From assembly GCF_010020825.1 (NCBI RefSeq), contig NZ_JAACJE010000001.1, positions 2,542,001 through 2,606,000 of the forward strand: 64,000 nt of DNA, read 5' to 3'. Shown one piece after another: positions 47,459-55,808 of this stretch. This DNA comes from Acidovorax sp. 210-6 (lineage in GTDB: Bacteria; Pseudomonadota; Gammaproteobacteria; Burkholderiales; Burkholderiaceae_C). The position numbers and the translations under genes were made by a program. Positions within the stretch are counted from its first letter, which is position 1, and each line of letters opens with the position of its first letter. Below the pieces are notes generated by a model that saw only the letters and a program-made list of their open reading frames with translations, was not told where the DNA came from and ran no database searches.

Positions 47459-48412
47459 TCAAATGTCGGCCAGAACACGCACATGGGCTTCCACACTGCG
47501 TGCCAACGGGCCCATGACGTACCCGCCCTCCAGGCACGAGACGATGCGCCCCTGACAGTGCTTGCGCGCCACGTCCTTGATGCGCTGGGTGATCCAGGTG
47601 TAGTCCTGCTCGGTCAGACCCAACTGGCCCATGTCGTCTTCGCGATGGGCATCAAAACCCGCGCTGATGAAGATGAGCTCGGGCTTGAACGCCTCCAGCC
47701 GGGGGATCCACATCATCTCGACAATGTCGCGGATATCCATGCCGCGCGTGTAAGCAGCCACCGGCACGTTGACCATGTTGGCGGCCGGCGCCTGGTCTCC
47801 GCTGTAGGGATAGAACGGGTGCTGGAAGAAACTCACCATCAGCGCACGCTCGTCACCCGCCAGGATGTCCTCGGTACCGTTGCCATGGTGCACGTCAAAG
47901 TCCACCACCGCCACACGGTTGAGGTTGTGGCGCTGCAACGCGTATTTGGCGGCCACGGCCACGTTGTTGAAGAAGCAGAAACCCATGGCCTTGTCGCGCG
48001 TGGCATGGTGGCCAGGCGGGCGCACCGCGCAAAAGGCATTTTCCAGTTCCCCCGCCAGCACGGCATCCGTGGCCGCCATGGCAGCGCCTGCAGCACGCAG
48101 CGCGGCGTTCCAGGTGTGCAGGTTCATGGAGGTGTCCGGATCCACCTGCGTGTAGGGCGGGCCACCGGCCTCCACCTCCTCGCGCAGCCAATCCGTGAGG
48201 CCGCGCATGGCGGCAATGTGCAACCGGTTGTGTGCCAGTTCAATGTCGGCCAAAGAGGCCTGGGGCGCCTCGCAGCGCTCCAGCGCATCGGCAACACCGG
48301 TGACAAGCAACCGGTCTTCGATGGCATCCAACCTTCCAGGACACTCTGGATGGCCGGGCCCCATTTCGTGCAACCAACAGTCTTGGTGAGAAAAATAACC
48401 CGTCTTGCCCAT
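47459..48412 (-). CDS. Histone deacetylase family hydrolase
   Basis: This 317-residue arginase/deacetylase-fold protein is of the class II HDAC-like bacterial type. The catalytic and zinc-binding motifs are present: RPPGHHAT, VDFDVHHGNGTEDIL and SAGFDAHRED. The family removes acetyl groups from acetylated lysines, polyamines or small molecules; the substrate here is unknown. The ATG at 48412 (MGKTGYFSHQDCWLHEMGPG) fits the family. It is divergent from moxR across 42 bp. Confidence 0.92.
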   Translation of the reverse strand: MGKTGYFSHQDCWLHEMGPGHPECPGRLDAIEDRLLVTGVADALERCEAPQASLADIELAHNRLHIAAMRGLTDWLREEVEAGGPPYTQVDPDTSMNLHTWNAALRAAGAAMAATDAVLAGELENAFCAVRPPGHHATRDKAMGFCFFNNVAVAAKYALQRHNLNRVAVVDFDVHHGNGTEDILAGDERALMVSFFQHPFYPYSGDQAPAANMVNVPVAAYTRGMDIRDIVEMMWIPRLEAFKPELIFISAGFDAHREDDMGQLGLTEQDYTWITQRIKDVARKHCQGRIVSCLEGGYVMGPLARSVEAHVRVLADI

Positions 48413-48454
48413 CGCCTTGCCTCTCCGCCGGAAAATCTGAGGTAACTTCACGCC

Positions 48455-49375
48455 ATGCAAGCGCATATCAAAATCCAATCGATACTGGATCAGCTTAACA
48501 CGGTGATCGTAGGCAAAACTGACAGCGTACGGGACTGTGTGGCCTGTCTGCTGGCGGGCGGTCATCTGCTGATCGAGGACGTGCCCGGCGTGGGCAAGAC
48601 CACGCTGGCCCATGCCCTGGCCCACACCTTCGGCCTGCGGTTTTCCCGCGTGCAGTTCACCGCCGACCTGATGCCCAGTGACCTGGTGGGCGTGTCAGTG
48701 TACGAGCGCGGCAAGGAGTCCTTCGTCTTCCACCCCGGCCCGGTGTTCGCGCAGGTGCTGCTGGCCGACGAAATCAACCGTGCCAGCCCCAAGACGCAAA
48801 GCGCCCTGCTCGAAGCCATGGAGGAAAAGCAGGTGTCGGTGGAAGGCGAAACGCGTGCCCTGCCCGAGCCCTTCTTCGTCATCGCCACACAAAACCCGCA
48901 CGACCAGTTGGGCACCTATGCCCTGCCCGAGTCGCAGCTCGACCGCTTCCTGATGCGTATCTCGCTGGGCTACCCCGACCGCGCCGCAGAACGCCAGCTG
49001 CTCGCTGGCGAAGACCGGCGCGAAATGGCCCTCACCCTGCAGCCCTTGCTGACTGCTGCCGAGCTGGCGGCGCTGCAACGCAGCGTGACCGAAGTGCACG
49101 CCAGCGCCGCATTGCTGGACTATGTGCAGGATCTGATCACCGCCACCCGCTCGGGGCGCTGGTTCCTGCAGGGGCTGTCGCCACGCGCCGGCATTGCGCT
49201 GGTGCGTGCGGCCAAGGCGCAAGCCTTGATCAGCGGGCGCGACTATGTGGCGCCCGACGACGTGCAGGCCATCATCGCGCAGACCGTGGCCCACCGCCTG
49301 GTGCCCGTGGGCGACGCCGGGCGCGGTGCCGTGGAGCAGGTGCGCGCCATGGTGGCGTCCATCCAGTTGACCTGA
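48455..49375 (+). CDS. MoxR-family AAA+ ATPase
   Basis: This 306-residue MoxR AAA+ ATPase has Walker A DVPGVGKTTL (residues about 42-51), Walker B VLLADEINRASPKTQSALLE and a C-terminal lid. MoxR proteins act as chaperones in protein maturation, often with a DUF58 partner. The next gene is DUF58, with no intergenic spacing, followed by a TgpA-type transglutaminase. This is the conserved moxR-DUF58-tgpA module. Confidence 0.95.
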   Translation: MQAHIKIQSILDQLNTVIVGKTDSVRDCVACLLAGGHLLIEDVPGVGKTTLAHALAHTFGLRFSRVQFTADLMPSDLVGVSVYERGKESFVFHPGPVFAQVLLADEINRASPKTQSALLEAMEEKQVSVEGETRALPEPFFVIATQNPHDQLGTYALPESQLDRFLMRISLGYPDRAAERQLLAGEDRREMALTLQPLLTAAELAALQRSVTEVHASAALLDYVQDLITATRSGRWFLQGLSPRAGIALVRAAKAQALISGRDYVAPDDVQAIIAQTVAHRLVPVGDAGRGAVEQVRAMVASIQLT

Positions 49376-50365
49376 ATGCGCCAGTTCCTGCGCGCGCTCA
49401 ACCCCCTGGCAGCGCTGCGGCGGCAGGTGTCGCGCTGGATGCAGGCACGCCTGCCCCTGAGCGACACCCTGCTGCTGACGCAGCGCAATGTGTACATCCT
49501 GCCCACGGGCGCGGGCTGGATGCTGGCGCTCACGCTGCTGGTGCTGCTGCTCGCGTCCATCAACTTCCAGCTCAACCTGGGCTACCTGCTCACCTTCTTG
49601 CTGGCCGGCAGCGCCGTGGCGGGCATGCACATTTGCCACGGCACACTGCGCGGTCTGACCCTGCACCTGCAGCCGCCCGAGCCGCAGTTCCTGGGCCAGG
49701 GTGCGGCACTCACCGTGCAACTGGCCAACGAGCGCCGCAGCCCGCGCCGTGCCGTCGCCCTGGCCGTGCACGGCAGTGGGCACTGGGCCTGGACCGACGT
49801 GCCCGCGCAGGGCAACGCCCAGGTGCAGATCGCCTTCTCCCCCTCGCAGCGCGGCCTGCACCCCGTACCCCTGCTGACAGCCGAAACACGCTACCCGCTG
49901 GGCACCTTCCGGGTCTGGGCGCTGTGGCGCCCGGCAGCGCAGGTGCTGGTGTACCCCGCGCCCGAGCCCGGCGCCCCACCCCTGCCGCCGGGGGAGCCCC
50001 GCAGCGGCGGCACCGGCAGTGCGCCCAGCCATGGCCGCACCGAATTTGACGGCGTGCGCGCCTACCGCCGCGGCGACCCCATGAAGCTCGTGGTCTGGAA
50101 GAAAGCCGCCCAGGCCTTTGCCAGCGGCAACGGCACGCTGATTGCACGCGATGCCCAGCAGCCGCACCGGCACGAACTGTGGCTGGACCATGCCCACACG
50201 GGCCTGGGCGACTTGGAGACGCGCCTCTCGCGCCTGACCGCCTGGGTGCTGCAGGCCGACCGCCTGGGCCTGGACTACGGCCTGCGCCTGCCGAGCAAGG
50301 AGATTGCCATGGGCAACGGCGCAGCCCAGCGCCGCCGCTGCCTGGAGGCACTGGCCTTATGCTGA
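49376..50365 (+). CDS. DUF58 domain protein
   Basis: This is a 329-residue DUF58 protein. Two hydrophobic segments (AGWMLALTLLVLLLASINF and LGYLLTFLLAGSAVAGMHI) anchor it, and the C-terminal part has the family signature EFDGVRAYRRGDPMKLVVWK. DUF58 proteins are linked to MoxR and have a von Willebrand-like fold. It starts directly after the moxR stop. A dispersed repeat copy follows the stop. Confidence 0.92.
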   Translation: MRQFLRALNPLAALRRQVSRWMQARLPLSDTLLLTQRNVYILPTGAGWMLALTLLVLLLASINFQLNLGYLLTFLLAGSAVAGMHICHGTLRGLTLHLQPPEPQFLGQGAALTVQLANERRSPRRAVALAVHGSGHWAWTDVPAQGNAQVQIAFSPSQRGLHPVPLLTAETRYPLGTFRVWALWRPAAQVLVYPAPEPGAPPLPPGEPRSGGTGSAPSHGRTEFDGVRAYRRGDPMKLVVWKKAAQAFASGNGTLIARDAQQPHRHELWLDHAHTGLGDLETRLSRLTAWVLQADRLGLDYGLRLPSKEIAMGNGAAQRRRCLEALALC

Positions 50366-50431
50366 AATTCAAAGCAAAAACAACCTCCAGCGCAATACCA
50401 TCAAGCGCAAGCAGCTATTATTTTTATAGCA
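50362..50431 (+). repeat. Dispersed repeat family A, copy 8
   Basis: AAATTCAAAGCAAAAACAAC leads into CTCCAGCGCAATACCATCAA and GCAGCTATTATTTTTATAGC, a full copy between the DUF58 stop and the transglutaminase start. Confidence 0.85.
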
Positions 50432-50444
50432 TCAAGGGCAGTGC

Positions 50445-52496
50445 ATGAACCTGCGCCAAACCCTGGCCGCCCTGCCGCGCGACGCCCGAGACACCTTGTT
50501 CATGCTGTGCGTGATCGCCTGGGTGATTGCGCCGCTGGTGCGCGAGCTGCCGGTCTGGACCTCGGTGGCGGTGGCCCTGTTGCTGCTGCTGCGCGGCACG
50601 CTGGCCTGGCGCGCCAAGCCCCTGCCAGGGCGCTGGACCATGCACCTGCTGATGCTGTGCGCCGTGGCAGGCACGCTGCTGACGCACCGCACCATCGTCG
50701 GGCGTGATCCGGGGCTCACCCTCGTCATCCTGCTGTTGGCACTCAAGACATTGGAGGCACGCGCCCAGCGCGACGCGATGGTGATCTTCTTTCTCGCGTT
50801 CTTCTCCATGCTCAGCAACTTCTTCTATTCGCAGTCGCTCGCCACGGCTGCAGCCATGCTGCTGGGCCTGCTGGGCCTGCTGACGGCGCTGGTCAACGCG
50901 CACCAGCCCGTGGGGCGCCCGCCCCTGGTGCAGTCGCTGCGCACCGCATCCACCATGGCGCTGCTGGGCACGCCGGTCATGGTGGCGTTGTTCATGTTCT
51001 TCCCGCGCATGGCACCGCTGTGGGGCGTGCCCAACGACACCATGGCAGGCCGCTCGGGCCTGTCGGGCCAGATGAAGGTGGGCAACATCGCCGAACTGGC
51101 GCTGGACGACCGCATCGCCTTTCGTCTGCGCTTTGACGACGCCGGCTACCGCCCGCCGCAATCGGTGCTCTATTTCCGTGGCCCGGTGCTCACCAGCTTC
51201 GACGGCCGGGAATGGCTGGCCGACCCGGTGCGTGAGGACGAGGACGAAGCCCGCAGGCGCTTCACCCTGCCCGCGCAACTGCAGGTGCGCGGCCCTGCGC
51301 TGCGCTACGAGATCACCCTGGAGCCCAGCTTTCGCCCCTGGCTGATGGTGCTGGAGGCCACGGCCGAGCCCCCTGCCCTGGGCACGCGCCGCCCCTACAT
51401 GATGCAGGACCTGCAGTGGATGGTGCGCCAGCCCATCAACGAGCTGCAGCGCTACCGCGCCGTGAGCCACCCGGACTTCACCCACGGCCCCCTGGAGGCC
51501 GTGCCCGCGCTGCGCACCTTCACCACCCTGCCCCAGGGCATGAACCCTCGCACCCTGGCCCTGGCCGCACAGTGGCGTGCCGATCCGCAACTGGCCCAGG
51601 GCGGCACCATGGCCCTCGTCAACGCCGCACTGCAGCGACTGCGCACCGGCGGCTACACCTACACGCTGGAGCCGGGGCTGTACGGCGAGCACACGGCCGA
51701 CGAATTCTGGTTCGACCGCAAGCAGGGCTTTTGTGAGCACATTGCCTCGGCCTTCGTCGTGCTGATGCGTGCCGCAGGCGTGCCCGCGCGCATCGTCACC
51801 GGCTACCAGGGCGGCGAGCTCAACCCGGTCGATGGCTACTGGACCGTGCGCCAGAGCGACGCACACGCCTGGGCCGAGGTCTGGGTGCAAGGCCAGGGCT
51901 GGGTGCGTGTCGATCCCACGGGAGCCGTATCGCCGGGGCGCGTGGGCCAGTTCCAGCGCCTGCAGGCACCGCAGGGCGTGCTGGGCAACGCCATGGGCAC
52001 CGTCCTCAGCCCCAATGCAGCGCAGCGCCTGCGCGCCGTGTGGGAAGCGGCCAACAACCGCTGGAACCAGTGGGTGCTCAACTACACCCAGGAACGCCAG
52101 TACGACCTGTTGCGCCAACTGGGTTTTGACAGCCCCGACTGGCAGGATCTGGCCGCCGTGATCGCCGGGCTGATCGTCGCCAGTGCCCTGGGCGGTGCCG
52201 CCTGGACGCTGTGGGAACGCCTGCAGCACGACCCCTGGCTGCGCCTGCTGGCCCTGGCCCGCGCCCGCCTGGCCCGCGCCGGACTCGACCTGCCCGAGCA
52301 CACGCCGCCACGCACCCTGGCGGCACAGGCCTTGGCACATTTCGGCCCCCAGGCACAGGCCGTGGCCGACTGGTTGCTGCGCCTGGAACACCTGCGCTAC
52401 GCCCCCTCCCCCACCGACCCGCGCGCCACCCTGCGCCAGCTGCGGCGCGACATGCGCCAGATCCGCTGGCCGGTGCGCCAAAGCCCCACACCATGA
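50445..52496 (+). CDS. TgpA-type membrane transglutaminase-like protein (DUF3488)
   Basis: This 683-residue protein has about six membrane helices in the first 190 residues, then a periplasmic transglutaminase-core domain with the catalytic Cys near residue 429 in RKQGFCEHIASAFVVLMRAA, His in QSDAHAWAEVWVQGQGW and the following Asp in VDPTGAV. A last membrane helix precedes a short cytoplasmic C-terminal region. Family members such as P. aeruginosa TgpA are essential and may act on the cell envelope. The mltB start overlaps its stop by ATGA. Confidence 0.94.
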   Translation: MNLRQTLAALPRDARDTLFMLCVIAWVIAPLVRELPVWTSVAVALLLLLRGTLAWRAKPLPGRWTMHLLMLCAVAGTLLTHRTIVGRDPGLTLVILLLALKTLEARAQRDAMVIFFLAFFSMLSNFFYSQSLATAAAMLLGLLGLLTALVNAHQPVGRPPLVQSLRTASTMALLGTPVMVALFMFFPRMAPLWGVPNDTMAGRSGLSGQMKVGNIAELALDDRIAFRLRFDDAGYRPPQSVLYFRGPVLTSFDGREWLADPVREDEDEARRRFTLPAQLQVRGPALRYEITLEPSFRPWLMVLEATAEPPALGTRRPYMMQDLQWMVRQPINELQRYRAVSHPDFTHGPLEAVPALRTFTTLPQGMNPRTLALAAQWRADPQLAQGGTMALVNAALQRLRTGGYTYTLEPGLYGEHTADEFWFDRKQGFCEHIASAFVVLMRAAGVPARIVTGYQGGELNPVDGYWTVRQSDAHAWAEVWVQGQGWVRVDPTGAVSPGRVGQFQRLQAPQGVLGNAMGTVLSPNAAQRLRAVWEAANNRWNQWVLNYTQERQYDLLRQLGFDSPDWQDLAAVIAGLIVASALGGAAWTLWERLQHDPWLRLLALARARLARAGLDLPEHTPPRTLAAQALAHFGPQAQAVADWLLRLEHLRYAPSPTDPRATLRQLRRDMRQIRWPVRQSPTP

Positions 52497-53551
52497 TCCG
52501 CAGCCTTGTCATTGCTACTATTTTTATAGCTACTTGCGCTTTATCTACGGGCGCCGAAGCCAAAAAACACCCAAAAACCGCAACCCATGCGGCCTACGCC
52601 AACCGTGCCGACGCCATGGAGTTTGCCAACGACCTGGCCGCGCGCCGCGACCTGGACCCGGCCTGGGTGCGCCAGAGCATCGGCCAGGCGCGCCTGCTGC
52701 CCGCAGTGCAACGCCTGGTGCTGCCGCCGGCCAAGGGCACGGCCAAGAACTGGCAGGCCTACCGCGCCCGCTTCATCGAGCCGGTGCGCGTGCGCGCCGG
52801 GCTGCGCTTCTGGCAGGAACATGCCCGCACGCTGGAGCGTGCCGAGCAGGAATTCGGCGTGCCGCAGGAAATCATCGTCGGCATCCTGGGGGTCGAGACC
52901 ATCTACGGCCAACACATGGGCAACTTCCGCGTGATCGACGCGCTGGCCACCCTGGCCTTTGACTTCCCCGATGCGCACCCACGTGCGGCCGAACGCCAGG
53001 CCTTCTTCCAGCGCGAGCTGGAGCAGTTCCTCAGCCTGATGCAGCGCATCGGCCAGGACCCCACCGCGCCGCGCGGCAGCTTTGCCGGCGCCATGGGCCT
53101 GCCGCAGTTCATGCCATCGAGCTGGGTGCGCTACGCCATCGACTTTGATGGCGACGGCCACGTGAGCCTGCATGCCAGCGCCGCAGACGCCATCGGCTCC
53201 GTGGCCAGCTACTTCATTGCCCACGGCTGGCAACCGGGCATGCCCACGCATTTTGGCGTGCGGCTGGAGGGCACACCCACGCAGCAGGACGAACTGCTGG
53301 CCCCCGACATCCTGCCCACCTTCAGCGCCGCCAGCATGCAGGCGCGGGGCGCCCTGCTCGACGAGGCCGGCGCCAACCACACCGGCCCCCTGGCCCTGGT
53401 GGAACTGCAGAACGGCACCAACCCGCCCAGCTACGTGGCAGGCACAGAGAACTTCTATGCCATCACGCGCTACAACTGGTCCAGCTACTACGCCATGGCC
53501 GTGATCGAACTGGGCCAGGCCGTGAAAGCCGCGCGCGAGGCAGCGCGGTAG
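52493..53551 (+). CDS. mltB: Lytic murein transglycosylase B
   Basis: This 352-residue periplasmic enzyme cleaves peptidoglycan to make 1,6-anhydromuramic ends. The catalytic Glu135 is in ILGVETIYGQHMG, and the downstream FAGAMGLPQFMPSSWVRYAI is the MltB/SltB signature. The signal peptide MIRSLVIATIFIATCALSTG-AEA has no lipobox at its end, although it contains a Cys15. Its hydrophobic core is encoded by a copy of the dispersed repeat (52514-52567). ATGA overlap with the transglutaminase gene suggests coupled synthesis of two envelope enzymes. Confidence 0.94.
   Translation: MIRSLVIATIFIATCALSTGAEAKKHPKTATHAAYANRADAMEFANDLAARRDLDPAWVRQSIGQARLLPAVQRLVLPPAKGTAKNWQAYRARFIEPVRVRAGLRFWQEHARTLERAEQEFGVPQEIIVGILGVETIYGQHMGNFRVIDALATLAFDFPDAHPRAAERQAFFQRELEQFLSLMQRIGQDPTAPRGSFAGAMGLPQFMPSSWVRYAIDFDGDGHVSLHASAADAIGSVASYFIAHGWQPGMPTHFGVRLEGTPTQQDELLAPDILPTFSAASMQARGALLDEAGANHTGPLALVELQNGTNPPSYVAGTENFYAITRYNWSSYYAMAVIELGQAVKAAREAAR
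52514..52567 (-). repeat. Dispersed repeat family A, copy 9, inside the mltB signal peptide
   Basis: GCTACTATTTTTATAGCTAC is followed by TTGCGCTTTATCTACGGGCG and CCGAAGCCAAAAAAC, aligning with the family over its length. It encodes ATIFIATCALSTGAEAKKH, the core and end of the MltB signal peptide. Confidence 0.85.
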
Positions 53552-54817
53552 TCAATCCAACACCCATACCGCCTGCACAAACGCCTGGCGCTGCACTGGC
53601 AGTTGCCGCACCACGGCGGTGCCCGGCCCCGCGCTGACGCGCAGGCCGCCTTCCAGGCGCAGGCGGTCGCCCTTCCAGGCCAGGCTGGCGGTGAGCAGGC
53701 GGCCGCCGTCTGCGGGGTGGTAGAGCATGTCGAGCGTGCTTTCCCAGGGGCCTGTGGTCCAGGCCAGGCGGGCGAACAGGTTCTGGCGGTGCAGGGAAGG
53801 GCTGGCGCTGAAAGCCTGGGTTTGCCAGGCCAGGTTGGCCGCCACCGCAAGGGCGGGCGCACCCACAGCGCCCAGGTGCTGCAAAGCGGCGTTGCGATTC
53901 GCCCAACGCTTCCATTGCCCGCGCGACGGCGCCATGCCGTCGTGCCACGCCTCCAGCAGCACACTGACCTGCCGCTCGCTGGTCCAGGTGCCGCCCAACA
54001 GCAACTGCTGCGCGGCACCCGCGGTCAGCGCACGCCACGGGCTGGCGCTCGCCAGCGCACCGGCCGAGGCCGACGCATCCTGCCAGGTGTCATGGCGCGC
54101 CAAGTGGCGCAGCGATGCGTGCAGCTCCAGCGCATCGCTGGCCACCCAGGACCAGGCCGCACCCACGCTGCCTTGGGTGCGGCGGCCCCAGCGGGCAAAG
54201 GCGTAGGCGTCGGCGCTGCCCAGGCGCTGGTACCAGCGGGCGGCCAGGGCGCTTTCGCCGGCGCCAGTGGCATCACGCCCGGTGGTGGGGTTCACGGCCA
54301 CCAGGCTCCAGGCCGATTCGGCGCCGAACTGTTCGGCCATCAGCACCGGGCGGCCTTGCAGGGGTTGGCTCACCAGCGTGCGGCGCTGCTCCTGCTGCAC
54401 CAGGTCGTTGGGGCGAAAGCCGTAGCCCACGTCCCAGCCGACCACCTTGCGGCCCGCCGTCCACTCCCAGGCGCCTGCCCGCCCTGCGGCATAGGCCTCC
54501 AGCACGGACACCTGCGTGCTGCCAGGGCCACCCGCAGGCCACCGGGCCTGGGCCAGCACATCGCCGTGCCACTGCAGGCCCGCCCACTGCGTGCGGCCCT
54601 GCAATTGCAACTGGGCCGCGCCCTCGCTGGGTTGATCGGCGGCAATGCCGTCGTACCGCGCATGGGCCTGGGCCAGCGGCCCCGTGCTCGCCGTCTGGCG
54701 CGCCAATCCATGGCTACGCAGGCTGGCGCTGAATTCACCAGCGATTGCCGGGCGCAGCGTGGTGACTTCCAGCACGGCCGCCAGTGCAAGCGCTGGGATG
54801 CAAAGCATGCGTGCCAT
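53552..54817 (-). CDS. Predicted outer-membrane beta-barrel protein
   Basis: This 421-residue protein has a signal peptide (MARMLCIPALALAAVLEVTT onward). The rest is Gly, Trp, Arg and Ala-rich and alternates between polar and hydrophobic residues, as in outer-membrane barrels (for example RTQWAGLQWHGDVLAQARW, EWTAGRKVVGWDVGYGFRP). It ends VQAVWVLD. The family is not recognised. The gene starts five bases after the LolA-like gene stop. It is convergent with mltB and touches it with no gap. Confidence 0.7.
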   Translation of the reverse strand: MARMLCIPALALAAVLEVTTLRPAIAGEFSASLRSHGLARQTASTGPLAQAHARYDGIAADQPSEGAAQLQLQGRTQWAGLQWHGDVLAQARWPAGGPGSTQVSVLEAYAAGRAGAWEWTAGRKVVGWDVGYGFRPNDLVQQEQRRTLVSQPLQGRPVLMAEQFGAESAWSLVAVNPTTGRDATGAGESALAARWYQRLGSADAYAFARWGRRTQGSVGAAWSWVASDALELHASLRHLARHDTWQDASASAGALASASPWRALTAGAAQQLLLGGTWTSERQVSVLLEAWHDGMAPSRGQWKRWANRNAALQHLGAVGAPALAVAANLAWQTQAFSASPSLHRQNLFARLAWTTGPWESTLDMLYHPADGGRLLTASLAWKGDRLRLEGGLRVSAGPGTAVVRQLPVQRQAFVQAVWVLD

Positions 54818-54822
54818 GGGTG

Positions 54823-55620
54823 TCACTCCAACACCGGCGAGCGTGCGAGGAACATGGGGTTGAGCCACTCCACCGGCACCGTGCGTTCCTTGCGCGCCAG
54901 GTAGCGGATGCGTGTCTGCTTCTGCTTGCCCAGTTGGTCGATCAGCACCATGGCGCTGACACCGGACAGTGCCTTGTCCACCTCGAACAGCGCTTGCTTG
55001 GCCAGCTTGTCGGACTGCACGTAGAGCTGGGCACGCACGGGCTCGTGGCGCTGCTGGCCCAGCCACAGCTCAATGCGCTGGTAGGTCACGCCCTTGCGCG
55101 TGGCCTGCAACTGCAGGTGATAGCAGCTTGCGGGCGGGGAGGCCTGGGTGCTTGGGGCAGCGGCCGTGGACGCCGTGCTATCCACGCAAGGCTCCACACC
55201 GACCAGGGTGGCGCTGTAATCGCCGCTCCAGCGCATGGTGGCGATGTCGCCGGTGGAGGCATCCCCCAGCAACTTCTGCATGGGGGTGATACGCAGGGGC
55301 CGCTGGCTGCTGGGCATGAGCAGCCAGAAGTCATCACCCAGCATCAGCACCTTCTGGCCCTGTTCAGCGGTGCTTTGCATCAGCACCAGCGTGCGCCGGT
55401 CAGACTGGGCAAACACGGTGTAGCGGCGCTCCTTGTCCAGCGTGCCGTCGCTCGCATAGGCCTGCACCAGGGTGTCCACCTGCAGGTTGTCGGCCCCGGT
55501 GCGGTAACGGTCGGCATTGCGCAGCAGGGCATCGGCGTCCTGCGCCAGCGCAGGCCCGGCCAGTGCCGCCACCACAAGGCCCAGCAGGTACGCCGGGATT
55601 CTTGTCAAAGCGTGAGACAT
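54823..55620 (-). CDS. LolA-like outer membrane lipoprotein-sorting family protein
   Basis: This 265-residue periplasmic protein has a signal peptide (MSHALTRIPAYLLGLVVAAL-AGPALA) and then a LolA/LolB-like half-barrel pattern with the segments RRYTVFAQSDRRTLVLMQST and GDDFWLLMPSSQRPLRITPM. Such proteins bind lipids and often sit beside ABC permeases. AAAGGA lies before the ATG at 55620. It shares its strand with the TPR-ABC genes upstream, separated by 187 bp that include a family B repeat, and with the barrel gene downstream. Confidence 0.8.
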   Translation of the reverse strand: MSHALTRIPAYLLGLVVAALAGPALAQDADALLRNADRYRTGADNLQVDTLVQAYASDGTLDKERRYTVFAQSDRRTLVLMQSTAEQGQKVLMLGDDFWLLMPSSQRPLRITPMQKLLGDASTGDIATMRWSGDYSATLVGVEPCVDSTASTAAAPSTQASPPASCYHLQLQATRKGVTYQRIELWLGQQRHEPVRAQLYVQSDKLAKQALFEVDKALSGVSAMVLIDQLGKQKQTRIRYLARKERTVPVEWLNPMFLARSPVLE

Positions 55621-55727
55621 AAGAGATTCCTTTCATTGATCCATTGCGCTGCGCACCACCCGCGCCGCATGAAACGGGCGCGCCCCAGGCCAGTGGCCAC
55701 CGTGCAAGGGCCGCCCCGCCGCACCGG

Positions 55728-55808
55728 TGGCGTCCCCCTGCCCGCAGCGCGCAGCGCTGCGAGAGCGGGGGGAAGGCGCCGAAGGCGACTCAGGGGGGTG
55801 CTTCACTT
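55728..55808 (+). repeat. Repeat family B, copy 2
   Basis: GTCCCCCTGCCCGCAGCGCG, GCGAGAGCGGGGGGAAGGCG and CGAAGGCGACTCAGGGGGGT match the reverse complement of 39872-39955. It abuts the ABC permease stop at 55808 and may act as an mRNA 3'-end structure. Confidence 0.8.
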
